Assembly: GCA_017540225.1 (NCBI GenBank)
Contig: JAFYBM010000089.1
Coordinates: 1-42,391 of the forward strand
DNA from: Oscillospiraceae bacterium
GTDB lineage: Bacteria; Bacillota; Clostridia; Oscillospirales; Ruminococcaceae
Direction: 5' to 3'
Length of the DNA: 42,391 bases
Part shown: positions 31,744 to 39,115 of the stretch, piece by piece
How the letters are laid out: each line of letters starts with the position of its first letter
Position numbering within the stretch: position 1 is the stretch's first letter
Position numbers and translations under genes: made by a program
Notes under the pieces: generated by a model
What the model saw: the letters and a program-made list of their open reading frames with translations, nothing else
Databases searched by the model: none
What the model was told of the DNA's origin: nothing

Positions 31744-32757
31744 ATGCTCCAAAATCTTCCGGAAAAAAACAAAAGCCGCCGCCTTGACAGGATCGCGGTG
31801 CTGATTCCGTGCTTTAATGAGGCAAAAACGATCGGCAAGGTCGTCCGTGATTTTCGTGCAGCTCTGCCGGAGGCTGTGGTCTATGTCTATGATAACAATT
31901 CGACGGACGGTACAGCAGAGCTTGCTGTGGAGGCCGGTGCTGTTGTCCGCCATGAATATCAGCAGGGCAAGGGTAATGTCATTCGCCGGATGTTCCGCGA
32001 GATCGATGCCGAATGCTATCTGATGGTTGACGGCGATGATACCTATCCCGCCGAATATGCCCGTCAGATGGCCGAGCCTGTGCTGACAAAAAAGATTGAT
32101 ATGGTTGTCGGAGACAGGCTCTCCTCGACCTATTTCACGGAAAATAAGCGCCCGTTCCATAATTTCGGCAATTCGCTGGTTCGTTTCTGCATCAACCGCT
32201 TTTTTCATTCCGACATCAAGGACATCATGACCGGCTACCGTGCATTTAGCTTCCATTTCGTCAAGACGTTTCCGGTGCTTTCCAAAGGCTTTGAGATCGA
32301 GACGGAAATGAGCATCCATGCAATCGACAAAAATATGTCTACGGAAAATGTTGTGATCGGATACCGTGACCGCACAGAAGGCAGCGAATCCAAGCTCAAT
32401 ACTTATTCTGACGGTATCAAGGTGCTCGGTACGATTGTCCGGATGTATAAAAACTGCAAGCCGATGCAGTTTTTCGGGCTGATTGCACTTGTGCTGCTTC
32501 TGATTTCGGCTGCGTTTTTCATTCCTGTGCTGGTGCAGTATTTCCAGACCGGCCGTGTTGAGCGCTTCCCGACACTGATCGTCTGCGGTTTTACGCTGAT
32601 AGCTGCGGTGCAGTCCTTCTTTTCCGGCATGATCCTCGGCTGCATCATTCAGAAGAACCGGCAGGATTTTGAGATCAATCTGCACCGCTCCGATGAGCGC
32701 CTCAAGCATTTGCAGCGGATTCAGGAGGCAATGGAACAGGAGGAACAGATTTCATGA
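31744..32757 (+). CDS. Membrane-anchored family 2 glycosyltransferase (DPM-like)
   Basis: 337 residues from ATG 31744 (AGAGGATTCT); an upstream in-frame TTG at 31717 has no binding site. The GT-A domain shows IAVLIPCFNEAKTIGKVVRD, YVYDNNSTDGTAELAVEAGA, MVDGDDTYPAEYARQMAEPV (the DxD-type site) and DIKDIMTGYRAFSFHFVKTF followed by GFEIETEMSIHA, the usual arrangement for polyprenyl-phosphate glycosyltransferases. Two C-terminal membrane segments (about 245-270 and 282-305) anchor it. It would load a sugar onto a lipid carrier at the inner face of the membrane. It shares an ATGA overlap with the next gene. Confidence 0.88.
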   Translation: MLQNLPEKNKSRRLDRIAVLIPCFNEAKTIGKVVRDFRAALPEAVVYVYDNNSTDGTAELAVEAGAVVRHEYQQGKGNVIRRMFREIDAECYLMVDGDDTYPAEYARQMAEPVLTKKIDMVVGDRLSSTYFTENKRPFHNFGNSLVRFCINRFFHSDIKDIMTGYRAFSFHFVKTFPVLSKGFEIETEMSIHAIDKNMSTENVVIGYRDRTEGSESKLNTYSDGIKVLGTIVRMYKNCKPMQFFGLIALVLLLISAAFFIPVLVQYFQTGRVERFPTLIVCGFTLIAAVQSFFSGMILGCIIQKNRQDFEINLHRSDERLKHLQRIQEAMEQEEQIS

Positions 32758-34742
32758 AACAACGCAACAGTTTACTGGCGGAGCTGCGGAGTCTGGATGC
32801 GGTGAAGCTGATTTCACTCGCGTTTTCGGTGATTTCTGCGGGTGCTTTTGCAAGATTTTATTCTTTTTCTTCCGCGAATATCACGACATTGCTGCTTGCA
32901 CTGCTGAGCTATCCGTTTTTCATCGCATCCTTCCGTATCAAGGAGAAACGTGTGCTGACAGCAGGTGTTCTGCTTGGTGTTTTCTTCTCGCTGACGCATT
33001 TTATGATAAAATACGAGTGGCTGATCCAGCAGGAGAACCACAGAGCTTTTTATGCACTGGAATTTTCCCTCGGATTTACGGCATTTTATACGGCTCTGAG
33101 CAGCGTTCTGCTCTCCAAGCTGCAAGGGATCCGGCTTAATACGGATGGGGCGGAGCCGCCGCTGCGCAAACGGCTGATTCTCTTTTTTGTTTCGGCTGCG
33201 GTCATGTTTTTCTGCTGGCTGCCGTATTTTAAGCTGTCCTATCCCTGCGTGCTGACGAACGATTCCATTGACCAGCTCAATCAGGCCGTCAAGGACAGGC
33301 CGCTTTCCAATCATCATCCTGTTGCACACACTTTTATTATCAGGCTTTGCTATAATTTCGGTTTTGCGCTGTTTCATGATGAGACCAAAGCGGTTGCGAC
33401 TTATTCGATCATTCAGATGCTGTTCATGGCATTCAGCTTCTCCTATCTCGTTGTGACACTGTATCGCCTGCGCGTCAAAAAGCTGCCGATTCTCTGTGTG
33501 TTTGCAAGCTATGCAGTGCTGGCATATCACGGAACCTACAGCATCACAATGTGGAAGGATGTGCCGTTCGGCATTCTGGTTCTGACATTGGCTGTCACGC
33601 TCTGGCGCATTCTGCTCTGGGATCAGCGCGGACAAAAGAAGACACCTGTTCTGGAACTTATTATGCTGTTCCTGACCGGCATCGGCGTATGTCTGTTCCG
33701 AAGCAACGGTCTGGTCGCATATGCGGGCGTTCTGCTGTTCCTGCTGATTTACTGTCTGCGGAAGAAAAAGGCCGTCACGGCAGGGATTGCCTGTACGGCG
33801 CTGGTGCTTTCGCTGATTGTCAAGGGGCCGGTTTACAGTGCATTGCAGATCAAACCGCCGGAAACGATTGAGGGGCTTGGCATCCCGCAGCAGATGATCG
33901 GCAGAGTACTGCAGCAGGAGCGTCCGCTGACCGATGAACAGATCGAGCTGATCTCCGGCGTTGCGGATATTCAGGCGCTGCGCGAAAACTACTGGCCTGG
34001 TTCTGCGGACGGCATCAAATATTATATCTGGTTCAACGGCAACGAGCAGTTTATTGCCGAGCACAAAAAGGAATTTTTCAAGCTCTGGGTCGATCTCGGA
34101 CTCAAATATCCTTCGGATTATCTGATCGCCTATGTCAGCTCGACCAATGGCTACTGGTATCCGGATGTGCAGAACTGGATCTACGGTGACGAGCTGCACA
34201 CGGATAATTTTGAGACGCTGCACCATGAGGCAAAGCTGAGCGAGGCACATGAGCAGGCGCTGCGCGAATGGCGCAACAATTATCACGATTATTATATCTG
34301 GGGCCTGCTCTGGAGCATCGCGGCGATGTTCTGGCTCACGCTGTTTATGACGGCTGCGGCATTTGTCTGCCGGAAAAAACAGATGCTTCTGCTGTATCTT
34401 CCGGTGATTTTTGTCTGGGGCACGCTGATGATCGCGGCACCGGTTTATGCGGAATTCCGGTATACTTATTCGATGTTCTGCTCTGTGCCGATGCTGTGTC
34501 TGATTCCGTTTGTCAGTGCAGAGAAACCGGCTCCTGCGGAAATGAAGGCTGCAGCAGTCTCAGAAGCTGCACCGGCGCCTGAGGCGGATGTTGAAACAGC
34601 GGCAGAGGCGGATGCAGAAACTGCGGCAGAGGCGGAAACAGAATCGGACACGAAAACGGAAGCGGAGACCGAAACAAAAGCGGAGCAGCCGGAGCAGACA
34701 CCGACAACCGTTGATGATGATCTGACAGAAATGAAAGGATAA
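32754..34742 (+). CDS. Polytopic membrane protein, DUF6020-like, with acidic repeat tail
   Basis: 662 residues. At least ten hydrophobic segments are visible, with a large loop after the third to fourth one: LTNDSIDQLNQAVKDRPLSN HHPVAHTF and, further on, YSITMWKDVPFGILVLTLAV, the layout of DUF6020/GT-C-like glycosyltransferases in Firmicutes. The Asp in LTNDS would be the first-loop catalytic acid of a GT-C enzyme. The last about 75 residues are an Ala/Glu/Thr-rich, disordered, repetitive tail (units like EAETES and ADVETAAEAD). The preceding glycosyltransferase could provide its lipid-linked sugar donor. Substrate unknown. Confidence 0.72.
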   Translation: MKQRNSLLAELRSLDAVKLISLAFSVISAGAFARFYSFSSANITTLLLALLSYPFFIASFRIKEKRVLTAGVLLGVFFSLTHFMIKYEWLIQQENHRAFYALEFSLGFTAFYTALSSVLLSKLQGIRLNTDGAEPPLRKRLILFFVSAAVMFFCWLPYFKLSYPCVLTNDSIDQLNQAVKDRPLSNHHPVAHTFIIRLCYNFGFALFHDETKAVATYSIIQMLFMAFSFSYLVVTLYRLRVKKLPILCVFASYAVLAYHGTYSITMWKDVPFGILVLTLAVTLWRILLWDQRGQKKTPVLELIMLFLTGIGVCLFRSNGLVAYAGVLLFLLIYCLRKKKAVTAGIACTALVLSLIVKGPVYSALQIKPPETIEGLGIPQQMIGRVLQQERPLTDEQIELISGVADIQALRENYWPGSADGIKYYIWFNGNEQFIAEHKKEFFKLWVDLGLKYPSDYLIAYVSSTNGYWYPDVQNWIYGDELHTDNFETLHHEAKLSEAHEQALREWRNNYHDYYIWGLLWSIAAMFWLTLFMTAAAFVCRKKQMLLLYLPVIFVWGTLMIAAPVYAEFRYTYSMFCSVPMLCLIPFVSAEKPAPAEMKAAAVSEAAPAPEADVETAAEADAETAAEAETESDTKTEAETETKAEQPEQTPTTVDDDLTEMKG

Positions 34743-34746
34743 TAGC

Positions 34747-36852
34747 ATGGCACAGAATACAGAACAGGACAGGATCCGGCGAAAAAAAAGGAAAAAGCTC
34801 CTGAAGCTGCGGAAAAACAGACTCGGCTGCTCGGTCATCGCGTTTATGCTTTCCGGACTGATTACGCTGGTACTGCTGGCACTTGTGTTGCAGTCTTTCT
34901 TTTTGATCTCGCTGAGTTCAAAGATCGAGAGCGAATATGCCAGCCTGCAAATGCTTGCGAATATGTATCAAGCGGATGTAAGCGAGGGCAAGGAGGATGC
35001 GATTCGTCTGCTGGACCTCACAGGCAGACCGTATCTCTTAAAAGAGGCAGACGGTACGCTGCTGTATCAGAACGGCGAAAATACCTGCGGCACCTTGTCC
35101 GGCAGCTTTGTGAGCACGACCGGCGACATCTTCATCAGCATCGCAACGGATCCGACGCCGTATACGGTCTATGAGGATACGAAATACCCGATTATGGTGC
35201 CGGATTCCCGCGGTTATATAACCGTGGACTGGGCAAAACTTATGAGAAAGATGACTGAAAATCCGCTCGATGAACAGCTCGTAACGGATGATACTATTCA
35301 GATGGACAGCCATTTGCTTTTGCTTCCGCTGTGGATTGAGGTCACACCGGAGGGCGGCACGCAGCGGCTGATCTTCCGGACAGAGCTGACGGAAAATCTT
35401 TCTGAGCTGATACTGCTGATTATTATTCTGCTTGCGATGCTTGTTACGGGCTTGCTCCTGAGCATCATTCTGCTGCATAATCTGATCTCCGATCTCATCC
35501 GGCAGCACAAGGTGAAAAAACTGTTCTTCACGGATATTGCCACGAAAGGCCACAACTGGATGTGGTTTCTGCTGCGGGGCGAAATTTTGCTGCATAAGGC
35601 GCGCCGAATCCGCTATGCCGTCGCGGAGATCTCTGTTGTCAAATACCGTACATTCTGTGTCTGCAATTCAATTGCAGAGGGGGAGCAGCTGCTCGGTCGT
35701 ATTCAGAATACGCTGCTGAGCCGTCTGGAGAAAAAGGAAATCTGTGCGCACAGCGCCGACGGCAGCTTTGCAATGCTGCTGCGTTATACGGATGATGAAA
35801 CGCTGCGGCAGCGGATCCGGCAGATGATGACGGATGCTGCCGGCGAAGAAACCGGCCACAGCATCGCATTCCATACCGGAGTGAATGTCATACCGGAATC
35901 TGCGGAAAAACGCGGAATCTTCCGGCGGAATGACGCTGACCTCGAAAAAGAATACAACAATGCCTGCGCAGCCTGTGCCACACTGGAGCACAGCGACGAT
36001 TCCGGTATTGCATTCTTTGACGAAAAGCTCGTCGAGGAGCAGAAATGGATCGACACGGTGCTGCAGGAGCAGCAGTCTGCGCTGCAAAATGAAGAATTTG
36101 TTGTCTTCTATCAGCCGAAATATGATCCGAGAACCAACCAGCTTAGCGGTGCAGAGGCGCTGATCCGCTGGCAGTCACCGAAATACGGCTTTATTTCACC
36201 GGGCAAATTCATTCCGATCTTTGAAAAGAACGGGTTTATCACGGAAATTGACCACTATATGATCGCTCATGCGGCACGCGATCAGCGCCGCTGGCTCAAT
36301 GCCGGCTATCACTGCGTGCCTGTTTCCGTCAATGTTTCCCGCGCACATTTCATTGAAAGCGATCTTGCCGAGCAGATCCGTGACATCGTTGATGCGGAAG
36401 GTACGCCGCATGAGCTGATTGAGATTGAGCTTACCGAAAGCGCATTCTTCGATGACAAAAAAGCGCTGATCCGGACGATCTCACGTCTGAAAAGCTATGG
36501 CTTTACCGTTTCAATGGACGATTTCGGTTCCGGTTATTCCTCGCTGAATTCGCTGAAGGATATGCCGCTGGATATTCTCAAGCTGGATGCGGAATTCTTC
36601 CGCGGCGAAACAGCCGGTACCGATCGCGGTGAGATCATTGTGACAGAGGCGATCCGTCTGGCAAAGAGCCTGAATATGCGCACGGTCGCTGAGGGTGTCG
36701 AGATCAAGGAGCAGGTCGATTTTCTGGCCGCGCAGGGCTGTGATATGATTCAGGGCTACTATTTTGCAAAGCCGATGCCCGGAAACGAATTTGAGCAGAG
36801 AATTGCCGCTCCGGCGGATCCGCTGCCGGAACAGCCTGTTTCAGAAACCTGA
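34747..36852 (+). CDS. Membrane EAL-domain c-di-GMP phosphodiesterase with degenerate GGDEF
   Basis: 701 residues, ATG after AAAGGATAATAGC. Membrane segments at about 28-55 and 219-245 enclose an extracellular sensor region. A cytoplasmic GGDEF-like domain (about 255-425) has ADGSF where the GG(D/E)EF signature should be, so it cannot be a cyclase. The EAL domain (about 440-690) is complete: EAL at 470-472, Asn529 in VNVSRAHF, ELTE at 561-564, DDFGSGYSSL at 591-600, Lys612 in ILKLDAEFF, Glu649 in VAEGVE, and QGYYFAKP at 669-676. It should hydrolyse c-di-GMP. It follows the membrane protein by four bases. Confidence 0.9.
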   Translation: MAQNTEQDRIRRKKRKKLLKLRKNRLGCSVIAFMLSGLITLVLLALVLQSFFLISLSSKIESEYASLQMLANMYQADVSEGKEDAIRLLDLTGRPYLLKEADGTLLYQNGENTCGTLSGSFVSTTGDIFISIATDPTPYTVYEDTKYPIMVPDSRGYITVDWAKLMRKMTENPLDEQLVTDDTIQMDSHLLLLPLWIEVTPEGGTQRLIFRTELTENLSELILLIIILLAMLVTGLLLSIILLHNLISDLIRQHKVKKLFFTDIATKGHNWMWFLLRGEILLHKARRIRYAVAEISVVKYRTFCVCNSIAEGEQLLGRIQNTLLSRLEKKEICAHSADGSFAMLLRYTDDETLRQRIRQMMTDAAGEETGHSIAFHTGVNVIPESAEKRGIFRRNDADLEKEYNNACAACATLEHSDDSGIAFFDEKLVEEQKWIDTVLQEQQSALQNEEFVVFYQPKYDPRTNQLSGAEALIRWQSPKYGFISPGKFIPIFEKNGFITEIDHYMIAHAARDQRRWLNAGYHCVPVSVNVSRAHFIESDLAEQIRDIVDAEGTPHELIEIELTESAFFDDKKALIRTISRLKSYGFTVSMDDFGSGYSSLNSLKDMPLDILKLDAEFFRGETAGTDRGEIIVTEAIRLAKSLNMRTVAEGVEIKEQVDFLAAQGCDMIQGYYFAKPMPGNEFEQRIAAPADPLPEQPVSET

Positions 36853-36866
36853 GGAGTACGATCAAT

Positions 36867-37280
36867 ATGAAAAAGAATACTGTGCTGATCTCTGCGGCGG
36901 CAGCAGTGCTGCTGACAGCCTGCGGAACGGGCAGTTCGGAAGCGGAGATGCAGTATATCAAAACCAGTGTGCTCTATGACACGCTTTCCGATATGTACCA
37001 GAATCCCGATGCGTATCTCGGAAAACAGTTTCATATCGTCGGGACGCTCTATCCTTCGACCGACCATGACGGCGAAACCTTTTACTCTGTTTACGCAGAG
37101 GAAACGCGGGGCGGTCACGGCATCGGTCTGGAGCTTGACTGGAATGATTTTTCCGGCTTTACGGATTATGAAACCGTAACGGTTGAGGGAACGCTTGACA
37201 AGGAAAAGGGCAATCATGACGGTGAGGAGATTCAGTATCTGATCCTGCGTGTCTCAAAGCTGGAAAAACGGGATTCCTGA
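36867..37280 (+). CDS. Small lipoprotein, OB-fold-like
   Basis: 137 residues with GAGGAGTACGATCAAT before the ATG. MKKNTVLISAAAAVLLTACG is a lipoprotein signal with lipobox LTAC. The mature part has YLGKQFHIVGTLYPSTDHDG, TFYSVYAEET, GLELDWNDF and YETVTVEGTLDKEKGN, a strand pattern seen in small OB-fold lipoproteins. No enzyme motif. It lies 14 bases after the EAL gene, so it is the last gene of the operon. No terminator with a T run is visible before the next promoter. Confidence 0.75.
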   Translation: MKKNTVLISAAAAVLLTACGTGSSEAEMQYIKTSVLYDTLSDMYQNPDAYLGKQFHIVGTLYPSTDHDGETFYSVYAEETRGGHGIGLELDWNDFSGFTDYETVTVEGTLDKEKGNHDGEEIQYLILRVSKLEKRDS

Positions 37281-37319
37281 GCAATCCGTGAGAACCGAAC
37301 AGATGCCGGCTTCCGGCAG

Positions 37320-37348
37320 TTGACAAAAAATGTGTTTTCTGGTATGAT
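37320..37348 (+). promoter_or_regulatory. Promoter of the aminotransferase gene
   Basis: TTGACA (37320-37325), 17-base spacer, TATGAT (37343-37348). The leader of about 70 bases has a small hairpin GTGTGATGACACAC near its 5' end and AAAAGAGGAATAAACT as binding site. Confidence 0.87.
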
Positions 37349-37427
37349 ATTAGCGTGTGATGACACACCTTCGCAGAACCATCTGTGTATGCAGATCGTG
37401 AAATAAAGATGAAAAGAGGAATAAACT

Positions 37428-38630
37428 ATGGCATTTCAGCCTTATCAGGCCTCCATGCTTGCGCTTGGACAGGCCCCGTCTGTGATTCGTGAAACCTTTG
37501 AATACGGTCTTCGCCGTGCACAGGAGATCGGCAGGGAGAATGTGTTTGATTTCAGTCTCGGCAATCCGAGCGTACCGGCGCCGCCGTCCGTGCATGATAC
37601 GATGCGCAGACTGATGGATGAAACCGATTCTGTGCTGCTGCACGGCTATACATCCGCTATCGGAGCCGAGCCGACCCGTGCTGCAATCGCTGCGGACATC
37701 AATGCGCGCTTCCATGCCGGCATTTCCGCACAGGATCTTTATATGACCTGCGGTGCGGCAGCATCTCTGACCGTGACGCTGCACGCGATTCTCTGTCCCG
37801 GCGATACCTGCATGACCTTTGCGCCGTTCTTTCCGGAATACCGCGTATTTGTGGAATCAGCCGGTGCAAAGCTGACACAGGTTCCGGCTGATACCGAAAA
37901 CTTCCAGATGAATCTGCAAGCCTTTGCGGAGCTGATTACGCCGGAAACCAAGGCTGTGATCGTTAATACCCCGAATAATCCGACCGGTGTTGTGTATACG
38001 GAGGAAAATCTCAGAGCATTCTGCAAGCTGCTGCACGAAAAAGAACTGGAATACGGTCATCCGGTCTATCTGATTGCGGATGAACCCTACCGCGAGCTGG
38101 TTTACGATGATACGACAGTGGTGCCGTATCTCCCGAATCTGTATGACAACACCTTCGTTTGCTATTCTTACAGTAAATCGCTTTCGCTGCCCGGCGAGCG
38201 TATCGGCTATATTGTCGTATCGCCGAAAATGCAGGACAGTCGTCTTGTTTATGCGGCAGTCTGCGGCGCCGGCAGGGCGCTTGGCTTTGTCTGCGCACCG
38301 AGCCTGATGCAGCGTGTTGTGGCAGAGAATCTCGGAAAAACCGCTGATCTTTCCGTTTATCGCAGAAACCGCGATCTGCTCTACAAAAATCTGACCGATT
38401 ACGGCTACCGCTGCATTTATCCGGACGGGGCGTTCTATCTCTGGGTTCAGGCGCTGGAGGATGATGCAAACGCATTTTGCCGGAAGGCGCGGGATTATGA
38501 GCTTCTGCTGGTGCCGTCGGATTCCTTCGGCTGCAAGGGCTTTGTCCGCATCGCATACTGTGTGACGACCGAAATGATTGAGCGCAGCTTGCCGGCCTTC
38601 AAAAAGCTGGCTGAGGCCTACGGGAAATAA
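37428..38630 (+). CDS. PLP-dependent class I/II aminotransferase
   Basis: 400 residues. Fold type I aminotransferase: NVFDFSLGNPSVPAPPSVHD, HGYTSAIGAEPTRAAIAADI, the PLP-contact YMTCGAAASLTV, VIVNTPNNPTGVVYTEENLR, YLIADEPYRELVYDD, and the PLP Lys at about 250 in CYSYSKSLSLPGERIGYIV, then RIAYCVTTEMIERSLPAF with the substrate carboxylate Arg. It is closest to aspartate/aromatic aminotransferase-like proteins of Clostridia; the exact amino acid is not determined. It forms a single-gene unit with its own promoter and two terminators. Confidence 0.92.
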   Translation: MAFQPYQASMLALGQAPSVIRETFEYGLRRAQEIGRENVFDFSLGNPSVPAPPSVHDTMRRLMDETDSVLLHGYTSAIGAEPTRAAIAADINARFHAGISAQDLYMTCGAAASLTVTLHAILCPGDTCMTFAPFFPEYRVFVESAGAKLTQVPADTENFQMNLQAFAELITPETKAVIVNTPNNPTGVVYTEENLRAFCKLLHEKELEYGHPVYLIADEPYRELVYDDTTVVPYLPNLYDNTFVCYSYSKSLSLPGERIGYIVVSPKMQDSRLVYAAVCGAGRALGFVCAPSLMQRVVAENLGKTADLSVYRRNRDLLYKNLTDYGYRCIYPDGAFYLWVQALEDDANAFCRKARDYELLLVPSDSFGCKGFVRIAYCVTTEMIERSLPAFKKLAEAYGK

Positions 38631-38637
38631 TACAGGA

Positions 38638-38713
38638 AAAGCGCAGCCTTTTTGACTGCGCTTTGCTTGTTTACTAAAGAGCAGCACCCTGTTCGGGGTG
38701 CTGCTCTGTTTTA
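38638..38713 (+). terminator. Two consecutive terminator hairpins
   Basis: AAAGCGCAG-CCTTTTTGA-CTGCGCTTT (38639-38665 approx.) and AGAGCAGCACCC-TGTTC-GGGGTGCTGCTCT followed by GTTTT (to 38713). The second stem also reads on the minus strand with CTTT after it and could end the small minus-strand frame at 38738-38911. Confidence 0.85.
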
Positions 38714-38737
38714 TTGCGTGGGGTTGTTTTGTGCGAA

Positions 38738-38911
38738 TCAGTGGTTCATGCCTCTGCCGGGGCCTTCCAGCTGCGGATTGTTGTTATTCTTGGCGGCTCT
38801 CTTCTGTTCCTGCTTCACAGCCTTGGCGTGCTGCGCAAGCTCATTGAGCAGCTCTGCACTTTCACTCTTAATACCCCGCAAACCGGAATTTGGTTTTACA
38901 AAATTAAAAAT
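38738..38911 (-). pseudogene. Probable 3' remnant of a gene
   Basis: An open frame of 57 codons on the minus strand ends in LLNELAQHAKAVKQEQKRAA, KNNNNPQLEG and PGRGMNH before a stop at 38740-38738. The composition is like a real charged, helical C-terminus and unlike random sequence, but there is no ATG/GTG start and no ribosome binding site, and a stop codon lies at 38914-38912. A terminator-like hairpin follows. I take it as the end of a truncated gene, or a very short gene with a TTG start (Leu11); function unknown. The remaining part of the 485-base gap (38915-39115) is A+T-rich with a nine-T run and no gene. Confidence 0.35.
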
Positions 38912-39115
38912 TCAGCATTCTGCACAAAAACAAGCGCAAAAAAGACGCATATTGCCCAAGCTCCGGATTCAGGGCGGCGTTTTGCTTTTTTTTTTCGATT
39001 TTCAGTTTGTTTTCAGAAACAGATGATATGATAAAAACATCAAAGGGAGAAGATCCCCTGTTCTCCCACGATAAACAGATAGAGAATATACCATATGAAA
39101 GGATAGGATTGGATT

